Assembly (NCBI GenBank): GCA_026003895.1
Contig: BPIC01000003.1
Span: 301,148 to 365,147, forward strand
Source of the DNA: Dehalococcoidia bacterium
Lineage (GTDB): Bacteria; Chloroflexota; Dehalococcoidia; SpSt-223
Direction of reading: 5' to 3'
Length of the DNA: 64,000 nucleotides
Shown in pieces: positions 37,514 through 46,606 of this stretch; the first letter of the stretch is position 1, and every line of letters starts with the position of its first letter. A program made the position numbers and the translations under genes. The notes under the pieces are model-generated. The model had not been told where the DNA came from. It saw nothing but the letters and a program-made list of their open reading frames with translations, and searched no databases.

Positions 37514-37966
37514 GGGCCCCCCATTTCTCTCCCGCACGAGGGAACGACGGAGCCGGAGGGTGAGCGTCAAGCCCCCGCTGCCCCACGGCGAGGGCACACG
37601 ACCGCGCACCGCGTGACCGAGCGCCCCGCGAGCGAGGCGTCAGACGGGGCAACCGCCTCCTGCCTCTCGCGATTGTTCTAGCGTTTATCTTCCACATTGT
37701 GTATTCGCGCAAAATCATTGTTTGCATGATGCCGCCATCATGATTTGGACGATGTTCTCCGTTAGGTTGGTTGGGGAACATTGGGCTGATCGGACTGGGT
37801 AGGTTGGGCTAGCTCTTCTGACGGGGCCCGGTCGGTCAACGCGTGCGGCAGTGGAGATGGACGTTTCCGGTTGGGTGGTCTTCCTCCGAACGCCGTGCGC
37901 GTCGCGCCTCTTAACTCGACTCGGTCACGAGAACGCGCGCCGGACTTTCCCGGCAGGAGGAACGTC
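37514..37966. other. 453 bp intergenic with a palindrome
   Basis: No gene. From about 37670 the DNA is less GC-rich and contains the CATGATG/CATCATG palindrome, which is upstream of the secreted beta-helix gene. Promoter elements are not clear. Confidence 0.4.
37725..37742. promoter_or_regulatory. Inverted repeat CATGATG-CCGC-CATCATG
   Basis: Perfect 7-bp arms with a 4-bp centre, 225 bp before the beta-helix gene start. The spacing suits a dimeric repressor site. No regulator gene is adjacent. Confidence 0.4.
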
Positions 37967-40900
37967 ATGCAACAGCGCCGCATTCGCCGCCTGACGACAC
38001 TCGTCTTCCGGCTTGGCATCGTTGGCTTTATCATCGCCGGCGGCCTGCTCGCCGCCTCACCCCAGCCGAGCTATGCTGCCACCTACTACGTTTCGCCCTC
38101 GGGCAATGACACCAACGATTGCCTGTCGCCCACCACAGCCTGCCTCACCATCAACGCCGCGATCAGCAAAGCGTCGAACGGCGACAGCATCACCATCGCC
38201 GCCGGGACGTACACCGAGCAGGTGACGATCGAGAAGTCGGTCACGCTCGTCGGCGCGGGTGCCGGCTCGACGACGATCAAGTCGCCAAACCAACTTACTC
38301 AATCGACCGTCTCGACAAAGCGTTCGATCATCGAAATCCGGAACGGCGCCACCGTCTCGATGTCGAACCTCACGGTGTCAGGCCCCACCGATGGGTCAAA
38401 CGGTTGCTCGGATATCGACAACGGTATCTTCGTCATCCAAGGGGCAAATCTCGCTCTTCAGAACGCCACGATCACGGACGTTCGCGCCACCCCGGCCCTC
38501 GCCGGCTGCCAGATGGGTATCGCGCTCCGTGTCGGCCAGCAGTCGATCACCCAGACCGGCACGGCAACCGTCACCAACGTAACGATCACCAACTACAACA
38601 AGGGCGGCATCGTCATCGACAACACCGGCTCCTCGGCGACAATCCTGCGTTCGACCATCACCGGCGTAGGCGCGACCCCATACATCGCCCAGAACGGCAT
38701 TCAAATTAGCCGCGGTGCCCAGGCGACCGTTCGTCACAACGTGGTCACTGCCAACAAGTGCGACCATTCGAGCTGCGGCAGCGATCCGTTTACCCAATGG
38801 GCCGGCGCCGGCATCTTGGTTTATGAGTCGGGAAGCGGCGTTCTCGTGGAAGGCAACACGGTCTCCGACAACGACATGGGTATCTACCTCTGGGGCAGCG
38901 GCGCGATCGTCCGCGGCAACGCGCTGCTCACCAACCGATACTTCGGGTTCTCTCTTCTTCGACGAAGGAACGAACACTGCCGAGCTCAACACGGTGAGCG
39001 GCGGCAATTACGGGGTCCTGCTTGTCACGTATTCTGTCGCAGTCACCAACACCGTCGCTACGCTGACAAGCACGCATATCAGCGGGGCGACGACAGGTAT
39101 CGGCCTCTTAGACGAAACAGGAACCGACTCGTTCGTTCCCTCCCTGACCGCATCGAACAACGCAATCACCGGCAATGCCACGGGCCTGAGCAACCCGACG
39201 AGCGGCAACGCGAACGCCGCCAACAACTGGTGGGGATGTGCCGCAGGCCCCGGGAATCCCGGCTGCGACAGCGTCACCGGGACAGCGACCACGAACCCTG
39301 TGTTGGGCGCGATGCCCATCACGACGCGCCACGTTGCCACCACCGGCTTCGACGCCGGCAACTGCGCCGCGCCCAACGCGCCCTGCGCAACCTTCGCGTA
39401 TGCCCAAACCCGCGCCTTCGATGGCGACATCGTGCTCGCGGCGGCGGGCACCTACAACCAGCGGACGACGATCACCAAGACGCTCACGCTGCGCGGCGCA
39501 CAGCACGGTGTCGACGGGCGAACCCGCACTGGCCAGCCTGAGACGATCATGAATGACCCGGCTGGCGCATTCGAGGTCACCGCCAATGATGTCGTCATCG
39601 ACGGCTTCACCTTCCGGAACGCGGTCAACACCTCGTGGCAGGGCGTCGCCGTCTACCTGCGCGCCACCGCCAGCGGTTACCTCATCCAGAACAATATCTT
39701 CACCGAGAACATCTTTGGCCTCTACTTGAATTCAAGCGGGGCGAAGCAGACGGTCGTTCGCCGCAACCTCTTCCAGAACAACAATCAGCCTGGCTCGGCC
39801 AGCGGTAACGGCATCTACTCCGATCAGGGCGCTTCCAACATCCTGATCGAGGAAAACCTCTTCACCCAGCAAAACAATGCCGCGATGGTCTTGACCGCGG
39901 TGCCGCCGCCAGCGAACGCGAACATCACCGTCCGGGCCAACGAGGTGACAAATAGCGCTGGCATGTCGTTCTACCACACCACGAACCTGACGGTGACCAA
40001 TAACTCCTTCACCGGCATAACCAAAACCGCCGTCTTGCTGGGTGGTGGCACGGCGAATTCTCTAATCACCGGCAATTCGTTCACGGACGGCAAGAGGTCC
40101 TCGATCGTCGTCTTCAACCTCTATAGCGCCGGGCTGAATAGCAACGTCACCATTGCGACCAACGCCATTACTCAGTCAATTGGCGCGCTCCAATTCGACG
40201 GGCCGGCGATCGGACTGGGCGAGGTCAACGGCGCCAATGTGCTGAGCAATACCATCGCCTTCAGCGGCTCCGGAACCGTCAGCCAAGTGCAAGGAATCGC
40301 CGTCGGCACCAGTTCGACGACCAACGTCACAATCCGCAACAACGGCCTCAGCGCGAGCGGCGTCAGCGGCTTGAGCGAGTTCGCCGCTATCAAGCTGCAT
40401 AACACCCTCGGCGCCTCGGCGAGCGTCGACATCCGGAACAATCTGATAACCGGGTTCCAGACCGGCATTCTCGCCGATGCGCTAGCGAACGGCGCGGGCA
40501 TCACCGTGGTCGACAACAGCCTTGGCGGCAACACCTCCGGCTTCACGAACACTGGCGCGGCGATCGTCGCCGAGGGCAACTGGTGGGGCAGCTTCCGCGG
40601 TCCGACCACCGTCGCAAACCCCGGCGGCAACGGCGCCGCGCTGAGCGGCTCCGTCGACTTCAGCCCGTGGCTGGGCGATGGTACGAACAACGGCGGCGCT
40701 CCGGGCTTCCTCCCCAACCAGACGCCGAAGTACGGCCTCGCCGCCGTCCTGCTGTTTGCCACTCAGCCAGCGCACACCGGGACCTTCCAGCAGCCGCTCA
40801 CCACCCAGCCGGTCGTTCGCGCCGAGGACGGTCTTGGGCACCTCGCGATCAACTTCCAGAGCCCCGTCACGCTCACTGCGAATCCACCGGCCGGCGTCAG

Positions 40901-42098
40901 CGGCGCGGCAGTCACCGGCCCGAACCCAACAACTGCCGTCGATGGTGTCGTCACCTTCAGCGGCATCGGCGTCAACCACGCCGGCGCAGGCTGGACGCTC
41001 ACCGCTTCCGCAAGCGGCGTGACGAGCGCCACGAGCGCCCCCTTCGACCTGGCCAAAGCCAACCAGACGATCTCCTTTGCGGCGCTGCCGAATAAGCTGA
41101 CGACCGACCCGCCGTTCCCGGTGACGGCGACCGCCTCCTCCGGGCTGACGGTCACCTTCTCGGCGGTTGGGCAGTGCTCCGTCTCGGGCAACACTGTGAC
41201 GCTCCTCGGCGCCGGACCATGCGCCATCATCGCCTCACAGGCCGGCAACGGCGACTTCAATGCCGCCGCGCCGGTCGCCCAGCTGTTCCAGATCTCGACG
41301 CCGCCGGTGATCGGCCCGGCGACGAGCATCCAAGTCATCGCCACCCCTGTTGGCGATGTGCGCGGCGATCCGGGCGCGACGGTCGTCTACAGCGTGACCG
41401 TCGTCAACCAGACCGGGCAGGCGGGCACGTTCACCTTCGAGAATGCCTCGGACAGCAGCGCCTTCCCGATGTCCGGCTTGCCTGTGAGCGGCGTCCAGAT
41501 TGCCGCCGGCGGCAGCGCGACCCAGCGCGTCGGGATTGTCATCCCCGCCAACGCGACGCGCGGTCAGTTGTCGATCAACAAGGTCCGGGTCTCGACCGTT
41601 CAGGGAACCATCACCTATGACCAGACGGTCGACCTCGTAGCCGTCGTGAACGAGGGCGCACCCGACCTGCGCGTGCGTATCACCCGGACGCCGGCGTTCG
41701 CCGAGCCAGGCGCCCTCCTTCGCTACACCGTCACCTATACGAGCCCCGTCCGGTCATCGCCGAACGTCGTACTGCAGGTGACGTTGCCCAGCGGGCAGCT
41801 CGTCGACTTCGTCTCGGCGACCGACGGTATCACGCCCGACACGTCCGGTGTGCTCACCTGGCCAAGCGTCGCCAGCGTTCCCGCGAACGGCGTAGTGACC
41901 AAGGAGATCGTCGTCCGTGTCAAGCCCGGCGCGGCGATCGGCTCGCTGCTCCGGCTGCGTGCCGACGTGACGACCTCGGTCAGCGGACAGGGCATCTCCG
42001 GCGAGAGCAGCGCCACCGACGACACCTTCGTTGGCCGCCGCATCCTCGTGCCGTTCAGCCAGGTGCGGGCCGGGGCCGAGGCCCAGCGCTCCAGATAG
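37967..42098 (+). CDS. Secreted right-handed beta-helix protein, interrupted by a frameshift at 38949-38960
   Basis: Strong GGCAGGAGGAACGTC precedes ATG 37967. A signal peptide (LGIVGFIIAGGLLAASPQPSYA) is followed by beta-helix repeats: YYVSPSGNDTNDCLSPTTACLT (as split motifs ATYYVSPSGND and CLTINAAISKAS), GNTVSDNDMGIYLWGSG, many NNxITG-type coils and two NWWG turns. About residue 325 the frame changes at GGTTCTCTCTTCTTCGAC (two bases lost or one gained in a CT/CTT tract). The second frame runs unbroken for about 1,040 codons through further repeats, Ig-like/DUF11-type domains and no clear anchor. Total about 1,376 residues. Adhesin or polysaccharide-binding roles are possible. As written the product would be truncated. 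Confidence 0.85.
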
Positions 42099-42115
42099 GC
42101 GGGGCGCTCCCCGCC
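42098..42115 (+). terminator. GC hairpin after the beta-helix gene
   Basis: GGCGGGG-CGCT-CCCCGCC begins on the last base of the stop codon. A second palindrome (GGGGCCGGCCCC, 42176-42187) lies just inside the opposing gene end. No T tract, so it may act as a Rho-assisted or bidirectional terminator between the convergent genes. Confidence 0.5.
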
Positions 42116-42169
42116 CACCGGGGAGCCGCCGTCCAGACGGGGCCGGTCCCACCATCGCTCGAGCCGGAG

Positions 42170-43261
42170 TTAGGAGGGGGCCGGCCCCGCCATTTCTCGC
42201 CACGGCGCGACAATCGCCGCTGGAATCGCGATCGTCGCGCCGCCGTCCGCCGCTGCCAGCGCCGCATCAACGATTTGGAGATCTTTCGCCGCCTCCCACG
42301 CCGTGCCGAGCACGGGGCCGCCCGTGGTGAGCGCCCGGTGAAAATCGGCAAGCTCCTGGACAATGCCGCCCAAACTGTCCTCGAGCGGCAGGATCTCCGG
42401 CTCGCCGTCCCCGCTCTGAATCTCGATCCAGTCGTCGTAGCGCGCCCTGCCATCCACCAGACGGCGCCGTTGGAGAAGCCCCAACGTCCCGCGCGTACCA
42501 TAGACGTGGACGGCATTCGTCCATCGGCTGAAAACTCCCATCGAGAACGCCAGCCGCGCCACCGTGCTGTCCGCCAACTCAAAGGTCGCCAGCAGGGTAT
42601 CCGGCTGGGCGCCGAGCGTCTCGGGCAGGATCGACTGCGTCACCGCCCGCACCGTCGCCACCTCGGCAAGGGCAACTTGGCGGAGGGCCGCGACGGCGTG
42701 CACGCCGGAATCGAGCAGCCAGCCGCCGTGGTGATGGGCTTCACGCCGCCACACCGAGCCGGCATAGGGACTGTCCGGAGTCAGGCGACTAAGCACCATG
42801 ATGTCGTAGAGGTGCGGCCGGCCGATCCGGTCTGCCTCCAGCAGCGCTCGCGCCGTCAGAAAACGGCCTTGGTAGCGAACGTTCTCGGCGACGAAGTGCG
42901 GCACGGCACACTCCTCGGCAAGGCGAAGAAGTTCGGCGGCCTGCGCCACCGTCTCGGCGATCGGCTTTTCCGAGATTACCGGCTTGCCAGCGAGCAGCGC
43001 CTCGCGGACGATCGGCGCGGTTCGGTGGATCGGCACGGCGACAAGGACGACGTCGACATCCGGCCTCGCGAGCAGGGCGCGGTAATCGCGTTCAACTGCC
43101 GGGCGGGAGGGAAGGGCAGCGCTCACCGCCTCGGCGCTTGCGCCGCGCTCGCTGCAGACCGCGGTGACAACGTAGCGGTCGGCAAGCTGTGCGAGCGCCG
43201 GAAGATGGCTCTTGCGCACGAAAATGCCAGTTCCGATGAGACCAAGGCGGAGCTGTTCCAT
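42170..43261 (-). CDS. Gfo/Idh/MocA-family NAD(P)-dependent oxidoreductase
   Basis: The 363-residue protein has an N-terminal Rossmann fold (LRLGLIGTGIFVRKSHLPAL) and the family's catalytic segment SEKPIAETVAQAAELL, with Lys of EKP, then the C-terminal alpha/beta domain with WLLDSGVHAVAAL (conserved D..H). These enzymes oxidise or reduce sugars, inositols and related polyols. The substrate is unknown. ATG 43261 is used; it follows the TACGGT box by 8 nt and an in-frame start at 43291 lies upstream of that box. Confidence 0.88.
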   Translation of the reverse strand: MEQLRLGLIGTGIFVRKSHLPALAQLADRYVVTAVCSERGASAEAVSAALPSRPAVERDYRALLARPDVDVVLVAVPIHRTAPIVREALLAGKPVISEKPIAETVAQAAELLRLAEECAVPHFVAENVRYQGRFLTARALLEADRIGRPHLYDIMVLSRLTPDSPYAGSVWRREAHHHGGWLLDSGVHAVAALRQVALAEVATVRAVTQSILPETLGAQPDTLLATFELADSTVARLAFSMGVFSRWTNAVHVYGTRGTLGLLQRRRLVDGRARYDDWIEIQSGDGEPEILPLEDSLGGIVQELADFHRALTTGGPVLGTAWEAAKDLQIVDAALAAADGGATIAIPAAIVAPWREMAGPAPS

Positions 43262-43269
43262 CGCGGCCA

Positions 43270-43278
43270 ACCGTAGCG
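43270..43278 (-). promoter_or_regulatory. -10 box (CGCTACGGT) of the Gfo/Idh/MocA gene
   Basis: On the minus strand TACGGT (43275-43270) ends 8 nt before ATG 43261, so the transcript may start on the start codon. Confidence 0.4.
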
Positions 43279-43355
43279 GAGCGGCGAGCACGCAGCAACT
43301 CCCGGCCGGTTGCTTCGAGTAGAATGAGAGTACTACCGCCGTTCGGAAGACAGTG

Positions 43356-43772
43356 ATGAACCGCTCCCCCTCGCGCCTCGTCCAAGCGGTCTACGATGCC
43401 CTGAACGAAGCCGAACCGTTGGAGTCGGTGGGATTTCGAATCACCGTCGAAGAACAGGACGGAACGGTTCGTCTCACAGGCAACGTTCGCACCGAGGTGC
43501 ACCGATACCTCGCCGGCAAGACAGCCGCCGAAGTGCCCGACGTCAAGTCCGTCCAAAACGACCTTTGCAGCGACACCAAGCTCGCCGCCGATGTCTCGCG
43601 CGCCCTCGCCGCCGATCCAGTGCTCGCCACCGTCCCGTTCCTCGTTGAATCGACGCTCGGCGAGATCCGGCTACGCACACCCGTCGTCGATCCTTGCATG
43701 CTCGATCGCGCGGTTGAAATTGCCCGCAAGGTGCCGGGTGTGGTGGACGTCGACGCCGCTGCTCCCAGCTAG
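43356..43772 (+). CDS. Double BON-domain protein
   Basis: The 138-residue protein has one clear BON module (about 5-70: VQAVYDALNEAEPLESVGF, then TGNVRTEVHRYLAGKTAAEV) and a second, shorter one (75-135: VSRALAADPVLATV ... TPVVDPCMLDRAVEIARKV). BON modules bind membranes or phospholipids and are common in small periplasmic or cytosolic proteins. No signal peptide is visible. ATG 43356 follows GGAAG; GTG 43353 is in frame. It is divergent from the dehydrogenase gene. Confidence 0.78.
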   Translation: MNRSPSRLVQAVYDALNEAEPLESVGFRITVEEQDGTVRLTGNVRTEVHRYLAGKTAAEVPDVKSVQNDLCSDTKLAADVSRALAADPVLATVPFLVESTLGEIRLRTPVVDPCMLDRAVEIARKVPGVVDVDAAAPS

Positions 43773-44788
43773 CGCCAGCACGGCCAGCGCATCGAGCCAC
43801 CCGAAGCGGAGGAACGGCCGAGCTGGGGTGGGTGCTGCCATCGGGCAGGCCTCGCTGCACTGAAGCACGGCCACACGCCGGCTCGCGACACCGCCACGGC
43901 TCGGACGATTCGGTGAGCTACCGCGATGGGGGCGCAACGAGGCGAAGCGCCGCCACGCTCATCGCAGAGCAGGCATCCCAGCCGCGGCAGGCGAAGCCAT
44001 CGGGATTTTGGCCACACCAGCGCAGCGCCGCGGTCGCCGGCGTCTCCACCGAATCTCCTTGGCTGGTCGGCAAGCAACGCGAGGGCGCCCAGCAGGAGCG
44101 AACGCCTGTGCGATACGTGCGCGGAACGACGGCACGGCGAGCGTCCCCGGTAGCAGTCGAGGCGCCAGCGTGAGCAACGCCGATCCAGCCTCCGAAACGG
44201 GGCTTCGCGCCGGGCCCGCCCAGCGCCATCCCGTGGAAGCACCGGCGAAGGGCAGCGCACGATCGCCTCGTGGTCGGACGCGCCGTCGCCGCCATCGACG
44301 ACGACCGTCTCGCCGATAAGCGAGAGGGCGACGATCCAGCGCTTCGGGCCGCTCGGCCAGCCGAACCGATCGGCAAACAGCCCGCGGAAGGGTCAGCGCC
44401 CCGAGACGGCTTGGCCGGCCTCGCGCAGTCTCCGCAAACTTTCGACGACGAGCGCCCGGACGAAGGCGCAGCGGCGAACGGTTGGAGGGATAGCGACCGA
44501 CGCCCGGCCGCCTATCGACAGCGCCGCCCGACGCACAGTCTGGGTCAGCAGCACGAATCGGGCGAGACGACGGACTCGCCGTCGAGAATGCCGACAACGC
44601 CGAGCGGCGGACGGCGGCGCTCCTCAAGCCCCTCGCGCGGGGGGCATGATGTCGCCGCGGAGCACACCGGCCCAGAGCGCTCTCAAGCTCCTCGCGCGGG
44701 GGCGGCATGCCGGCCTAGGCCACCTCGTCGAGCCAACTGAATGTCGCCAGCCCTTCCTCGCCGGCGGCCCGACGAAACGCGAGCGCGG
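43773..44788. pseudogene. About 1 kb without an intact gene, possibly a decayed minus-strand gene
   Basis: No frame gives a recognisable intact protein. On the minus strand one frame between about 44560 and 44250 reads like real protein (VALSLIGETVVVDGGDGASD, preceded by LRRLREAGQAVSGR and a TGA near 44400), and other frames further left give hydrophobic or Trp/Cys-containing pieces (ALALLADQP and CGQNPDGFACRGW). This switching suggests a gene broken by indels. The family is not recognised. Confidence 0.3.
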
Positions 44789-45322
44789 TCACAGTCGGAA
44801 GACGAGAGGATAGCGCGGACCGGGAACGAACCCCTCAGCGCGGATGCGAGTGGGATGGACGACGATGCCGAAGCGTTCGCGCTCGATGGTGGCGTCGTCG
44901 CTCTCCATGGTGACGCGGTTCGGCGGGTCGCTCGGCTTGCGCCGGGGCTGCACGGTCTGGTCGTAGAATGGCATCTGCTTCATGCGCGAGGCGTCCAACA
45001 GCAATTCCGCCCGGCCGGTCACGACCACGTGGCGATAGGGCTGATCGATGCCCGGATCGTCAGCATCGTACCGGTAGAAGTCGATGGTGATACGCGGATC
45101 GCGTTGCAGCTCCGCCAACTTGTGGGTTGGCTTGCGGCTGATGAGATACACCTTTTCGCCGTCGCTCCACGCGCCCATCAACCGGACTCGCGGCTCGCCG
45201 TCCAGCCCGTTGGTGATGACAATCGCCGGCTGGCGGTACTCCCTGATGAACTCGACGACGCGCCGGCGCACCGCCTCACGCTCGGCATCGTCAATTCGCA
45301 CCGCGGGCAGCACGTTCGACAT
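44789..45322 (-). CDS. Pyridoxamine 5'-phosphate oxidase-fold (PPOX) flavoprotein
   Basis: The 177-residue protein has the split-barrel pattern: QPAIVITNGLDGEPRVRLMG, then VYLISRKPTHKLAELQRDPR and ITIDFYRYDADD, and VVVTGRAELL. The KxxxLxxxPR segment is typical of FMN/F420-binding PPOX relatives. A role in flavin-dependent reduction of small molecules is likely; it is not the classical PdxH. GAGGAGG lies 5 nt before ATG 45322. It lies 24 bp after the M24 gene on the same strand. Confidence 0.85.
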   Translation of the reverse strand: MSNVLPAVRIDDAEREAVRRRVVEFIREYRQPAIVITNGLDGEPRVRLMGAWSDGEKVYLISRKPTHKLAELQRDPRITIDFYRYDADDPGIDQPYRHVVVTGRAELLLDASRMKQMPFYDQTVQPRRKPSDPPNRVTMESDDATIERERFGIVVHPTRIRAEGFVPGPRYPLVFRL

Positions 45323-45346
45323 CGCGGCCTCCTCTTCAGTGGTGGG

Positions 45347-46525
45347 TTAGTTGGCCAAGAGCGGAACGATCGCCCGCTGAATCTCGCCGGTCACCTCGAT
45401 GTCGCTGGGCAGGAGGAGGACATTCACCTCGCTCCGCACCCCAAGATCCGGCAGATAGATCCCCGGCTCGATCGAGAAGCAGGTATTCGCCAGAAGCAGC
45501 CGCTCGTCGTGCGTTTCGTAATCGTCGAGGTTCGCGCCTTCGCCATGGACATCTTGACCGATGTTGTGGCCGGTACGGTGAATGAAGGCATCCCCATAGC
45601 CCGCCCGGGTGACGACCTCGCGGGCGACGCGGTCGACCTCGTAGCCACGGAGCGTCCGCCCGGTGCGCACTGCGCTCTGGACGAACTCGATCGCGGCGTC
45701 GCGTGCCGCCGCCACGACAGCGAACAGCGCAGCCGGCCGGTCGGGCGTCCTCTCGCCGACATAGGCCATCCACGTGTAGTCGGCGTAGACCGCGCCCGGC
45801 TCATCGAGCTTTGCCCAACAATCGAGCAAGAGCACGGCGCCCGGCACGATCGGAGTTTGGCGGTCCTCGGCCGGCGAAAAATGCGGGTCGGAGGCGTGGC
45901 CATCGGTGGCGACCTCGGGCGCATGGTCGGTCACCATCCCGGCCTCCTCGATCCAGGCCAGCAGGTGTTGCTGAAGCTGCCAGTCGGTGAGCGGGCGCTC
46001 GGCACGCACAGCCGCGCGCACTGCGGCAAATGCTCGGTCCTTAATTGCTATCAGCCGACGGGATGCCTCGCGGTGCTGTTCGAGTTGCCGCTCGGACAAG
46101 ACGGCGACGGCGCGCTGGACGAGGTCCGCTGAGCTGACGACTTCCACGCCGAGCGAGCGGACGAGCTCGATGGTGCCGGCGTCCACGGCGCCGATGTAGG
46201 GGTTCTGGCCGTGTGGCGAATATTCGGCGGCGATGCGGGTCTGCCCAGCAAGCAGCAGCCCCAGCCCGGCTTCGCGCTCCTGCCACGTGCGGTAGACGTG
46301 CTTCTCGCCGGGCAGGCTGTCGAGCACGCCGGGCTCGACAGCGCTCACCAGCTTGCGCGGCGTGCCGTGCTTCGGAAGCAGATAATACCAGCGCCGGCTG
46401 GCAATCTGGCGCTCGTCGAGGCCGAGAGCGCGATAGGCAATCCGATTCGAGTGGCGAAAGTCTGCAAAGAGCCAGGCAGAGCAGCTGCTTTCGGCGAGAA
46501 TGGCGCGCAAGCGCTCGATTTCCAC
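45347..46525 (-). CDS. M24-family metallopeptidase (aminopeptidase P-like)
   Basis: The 392-residue protein has a creatinase N-domain (1-165) and a complete M24 site: the Asp pair in LLLDCWAKLDEPGAVYADYTW, His in HRTGHNIGQDVHG, Glu in FSIEPGIY and Glu in VRSEVNVLL (the first written in two parts: LLLDCWAKLD and VYADYTW). It therefore should be active, unlike the M24 protein at 1926. Likely cleavage is at an Xaa-Pro bond. The start is GTG 46525, only 6 nt after a TATCCT box, so a leaderless transcript is likely. Confidence 0.88.
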   Translation of the reverse strand: MEIERLRAILAESSCSAWLFADFRHSNRIAYRALGLDERQIASRRWYYLLPKHGTPRKLVSAVEPGVLDSLPGEKHVYRTWQEREAGLGLLLAGQTRIAAEYSPHGQNPYIGAVDAGTIELVRSLGVEVVSSADLVQRAVAVLSERQLEQHREASRRLIAIKDRAFAAVRAAVRAERPLTDWQLQQHLLAWIEEAGMVTDHAPEVATDGHASDPHFSPAEDRQTPIVPGAVLLLDCWAKLDEPGAVYADYTWMAYVGERTPDRPAALFAVVAAARDAAIEFVQSAVRTGRTLRGYEVDRVAREVVTRAGYGDAFIHRTGHNIGQDVHGEGANLDDYETHDERLLLANTCFSIEPGIYLPDLGVRSEVNVLLLPSDIEVTGEIQRAIVPLLAN

Positions 46526-46531
46526 CGCGCT

Positions 46532-46540
46532 AGGATAGCA
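46532..46540 (-). promoter_or_regulatory. Extended -10 box (TGCTATCCT) of the M24 gene
   Basis: TATCCT (46537-46532) with TGC in front, six bases before the GTG start codon. This is the same spacing as at gatC. Confidence 0.5.
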
Positions 46541-46549
46541 CGGCGGCCA

Positions 46550-46594
46550 CCCTCACCCCCCGCGCCAAGCGGTGCGAGCGCGCGGGGGCGAGGG
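46550..46594 (-). terminator. Strong GC hairpin after the FAD oxidoreductase gene
   Basis: GCGCGGGGGCGAGGG can pair with CCCTCACCCCCCGCGC across a 14-base loop, with one mismatch or bulge. It lies 13 bp after the FAD gene stop and just before the M24 promoter. No T run follows. Confidence 0.5.
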
Positions 46595-46606
46595 CTGGCG
46601 CAGAGC

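Noticed and set aside
38940..38970. Programmed ribosomal frameshift in the beta-helix gene
   Set aside because: No slippery heptamer or downstream hairpin of the usual kind is visible; slippage or error is simpler.
42176..42187. GGGGCCGGCCCC palindrome as an operator
   Set aside because: It lies inside the coding end of the Gfo/Idh gene in very GC-rich DNA and is more likely incidental or part of termination.
44741..46132. 463-codon plus-strand frame
   Set aside because: It is antisense to the PPOX and M24 genes, which have full motifs; it is a GC-skew shadow.
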